This document shows positions 63,899 through 64,000 of a stretch of 64,000 bases of DNA, piece after piece. A model generated the notes under the pieces. It worked only from the letters and a program-made list of their open reading frames with translations. It was not told where the DNA came from and did no database searches. The stretch spans positions 1 through 64,000 of the forward strand of contig CADDZH010000011.1 in NCBI GenBank assembly GCA_902812455.1, given 5' to 3'. The translations under genes and the position numbers were made by a program. How positions within the stretch are numbered: the stretch's first letter is position 1; every line of letters starts with the position of its first letter. The DNA is from Chloroflexota bacterium. Lineage in GTDB: Bacteria; Chloroflexota; Ktedonobacteria; Ktedonobacterales; Ktedonobacteraceae.

Positions 63899-64000
63899 AT
63901 GTTCATATACGAGGAGCGCGAGGGCAAGCACAAGGCCCCCACACCACGCCGCTCCACACGTTTGATATGCAGGACGACAACGACGCTGCCGCGTCTACTG
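63899..64000 (+). CDS. Possible start of a gene running off the right edge
   Basis: ATG 63899 with GAGGGG just upstream opens a frame (MFIYEEREGKHKAPTPRRST...) that stays open to the window end. It is basic and Thr/Arg-rich with no recognised family. Too short to judge. Confidence 0.25.
   Translation, partial: MFIYEEREGKHKAPTPRRSTRLICRTTTTLPRLL

Overview
The window looks like chromosomal DNA of a Chloroflexota bacterium close to the Ktedonobacteria. This is inferred from gene content and style, not from a marker search. Pointers are a zinc-ribbon/Ser-Thr kinase/WD40 fusion, a split glycine decarboxylase (gcvPA/gcvPB), a RIO-type kinase, an archaeal-type eIF-2B-like protein, PadR and WYL regulators, and two families of short palindromic repeats scattered between genes. 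Base composition is moderately GC rich, with an AT-richer patch near 59.6-62.3 kb.

Layout. 1-573: start of tuf (EF-Tu, minus strand) preceded by tRNA-Thr, a degenerate tRNA-Tyr-like sequence and tRNA-Tyr. 0.9-8.0 kb: kinase-WD40 protein, WYL regulator, acyl-CoA dehydrogenase, sulfatase-superfamily enzyme, lgt. 8.1-13.6 kb: a same-strand cassette of a TRPM-like SLOG (LSDAT) protein, a two-TM TPR protein and a large TIR-STAND ATPase, read here as a candidate nucleotide-signalling defence system. 13.8-19.7 kb: a GDPD-type phosphodiesterase, two unrecognised proteins, a structured leader or ncRNA, and an NYN-domain protein. 20.0-25.2 kb: a complete BMP-type nucleoside ABC importer (lipoprotein, two permeases, double ATPase). 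25.4-30.0 kb: the glycine cleavage operon gcvT-gcvH-gcvPA-gcvPB (minus strand) with a good promoter.

30.2-44.8 kb, mostly minus strand: an Erm-like rRNA methylase without a normal start codon, tRNA-Arg with an extra tRNA half beside it, RIO kinase, diacylglycerol-kinase-like protein, MocR regulator diverging from an eIF-2B-like protein, a GGCT-like membrane protein, a GYD protein, YvcK, a TPR protein, PadR, and a PIN toxin with its HTH antitoxin. 45-58.9 kb: acyl-CoA ligase, DUF1858-Mrp, HflX, Uma2, ABC-F, an APH-like phosphotransferase with an internal duplication, an ECF sigma factor fused to a bifunctional-nuclease domain, GH76, and a methyltransferase. 59.7-62.3 kb: a second island with a TIR protein and an Mrr-like nuclease carrying a helix-turn-helix. 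62.5-63.8 kb: a membrane-anchored DUF4097 protein split by an in-frame amber codon.

Two repeat families recur. Type A is about 60-190 bp and built around a core like cgcttcgctcaggatgacat. Type B is MITE-like, about 100 bp, with terminal inverted repeats like ggtctccatcc and an inner gccgataaatcggc palindrome. Type B copies repeatedly sit at or inside the 3' ends of genes.
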